From Entrophospora sp. SA101 (Eukaryota; Glomeromycota; Glomeromycetes; Entrophosporales; Entrophosporaceae): a DNA stretch of 15,946 nucleotides. Positions within the stretch are counted from its first letter, which is position 1; every line of letters starts with the position of its first letter. Positions 15,067 through 15,946 of this stretch are shown piece after piece. The notes beneath the pieces were generated by a model. The model had not been told where the DNA came from. It did no database searches and saw only the letters and a program-made list of their open reading frames with translations. A program made the position numbers and the translations under genes. Where the stretch lies: NCBI GenBank assembly GCA_958430865.1, contig CAUDNR010001557.1, positions 115,387 to 131,332 on the forward strand, written 5' to 3'.

Positions 15067-15946
15067 CAAATACATAATGATGATATAATGGTAGTACAAT
15101 GAAATGCAACCATTAGGAAACTTGATTATTGAACGTAAAATAAGAGAATTGGTGGAAAGATGGTAATGATAGCAATAATAAATTTTTTATATAATTTATG
15201 TAGTCTATATAGTGTTGGATCTTTGATTCCATATATAATTTAGCTTTTAGTAATCTCAACCAATTTATCACAAGAATATAAATCCTTTGATCATTATTTG
15301 TTCTGAGAAACTATTTTATTTACCTGATTTGCTCTTGATGCTAAATCCTGTATCATATAAATTTATAATACTCTCTAATAAGCTCGACATTGCCTCAAGG
15401 ATTTTTACAAATCATTATCACCATATTTTCCTAGCACTGACAATGTTAAACATCGTGCATAAATTTCCTAAACACAACATAAACATTTTAAAAAATAAAA
15501 TCATCAATATTATAATCAAATCAACATCACAGTCATCATTATTATAATTACTTATCTGATATAAGCAAGAAAACATTACAAGAAATCTCTACTATTACAT
15601 GCTAATTGATTTTTATTAAAGATATAGTTATATACAACCTTTCTTACATGCATTTTTTTTTTACAAAGTTCATTCATCATTTTCTTCCTCTTCTGAATCT
15701 GATTTACTCATTAGTTAATCACTGCTGCTACTCCTTTAATTGATAAAGAACCCCCCTTTCAAAATAAATGAAACAATTAATTGTAGCACAAATAATGTGT
15801 GTAATTCAATCTTTTTTCAACAAAAAATATTTATAAATGTCTTCTTCAACAAAGTAAATATAGATTAAATTATTTCTAGATTTATGATTTTTTTTTAAAA
15901 AAATTTTCATTTTACTGATAATTATCCACAATTATTAGAACACCTT
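15067..15946. repeat. Right arm of the 0.9-kb inverted repeat, cut by the window end
   Basis: This is the reverse complement of 3188-4101. It lacks the 24 bp at 3474-3497 and shorter pieces. The 261-bp open frame at 15287-15547 encodes the same 86 residues as 3621-3881 on the minus strand; its Ile/Asn/Lys-rich composition is not convincing as a gene. The minus strand carries the same decayed stretches as the left arm, here with an ATG before SKSDSEEEENDE. The arm may extend past 15946. Confidence 0.93.
15837..15946 (+). CDS. 5' end of a second copy of the coiled-coil gene, partial
   Basis: Exon 1 at 15837-15853 (ATGTCTTCTTCAACAAA) is identical to that at 3284-3300. An 85-bp intron (15854-15938) with GTAAAT, TACTGAT and ATTATTAG signals follows. 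Exon 2 starts at 15939 and is cut by the window end after eight bases. It lacks three bases (GAA) next to the acceptor compared with the left copy, which removes one codon without shifting the frame. Whether the remaining exons follow cannot be seen. Confidence 0.6.

Noticed and set aside
3188..15946. Inverted arms as terminal repeats of one giant transposon
   Set aside because: The arms contain part of a host-type gene, no target duplication or transposase was seen, and the right arm cuts an HMG relic. A segmental inverted duplication is simpler.

Overview
The window looks like nuclear DNA of an arbuscular mycorrhizal fungus (Glomeromycotina, Rhizophagus-like). It is very AT-rich, has short GT..AG spliceosomal introns of about 50-100 bp, carries several small DNA-transposon relics, and encodes a MATA_HMG-type HMG-box protein, a family known to be greatly expanded in these fungi. 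No rRNA, tRNA or CRISPR array was seen. The species is inferred from gene content, not proven.

Layout. 1-518: a seven-copy degenerate satellite. 519-2023: repeat-like intergenic DNA with a 161-bp MITE at 1738-1898. 2024-2555 (+): a three-exon tropomyosin gene whose 123-residue product is one 38-residue period shorter than the usual 161. 2721-3300 (-): a four-exon gene for a 106-residue coiled-coil protein, convergent with tropomyosin. Its first exon, part of its second and about 0.8 kb of upstream DNA form one arm (3188-4101) of a large inverted repeat. The other arm (15067-15946) runs to the window end and carries the start of a second copy of the gene.

Between the arms lie about 11 kb. 5047-6755 (-): a seven-exon gene of what looks like an uncharacterised lineage-expanded fungal family, broken by a 5-bp duplication and a homopolymer frameshift. 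7666-8235 (+): an Asn/Gln-rich protein with 65-residue repeats and a TATA box, divergent from the previous gene. 8402-8590 (-): a possible small secreted protein beside a pogo-like transposon remnant. 9143-9858 (+): a decayed HMG gene. 10953-12440 (-): an intact 495-residue HMG protein with a repetitive Q/N/S-rich tail. 14055-14187: a hAT-type MITE with a perfect 8-bp target duplication. 14464-15066 (+): a second decayed HMG gene that ends where the right arm begins.

The main theme is duplication and decay. One HMG gene survives with two relics, one coiled-coil gene is partly copied in inverted orientation, and one larger gene is freshly broken. The spliced genes were assembled by eye from reading frames and splice signals; they have no transcript support.
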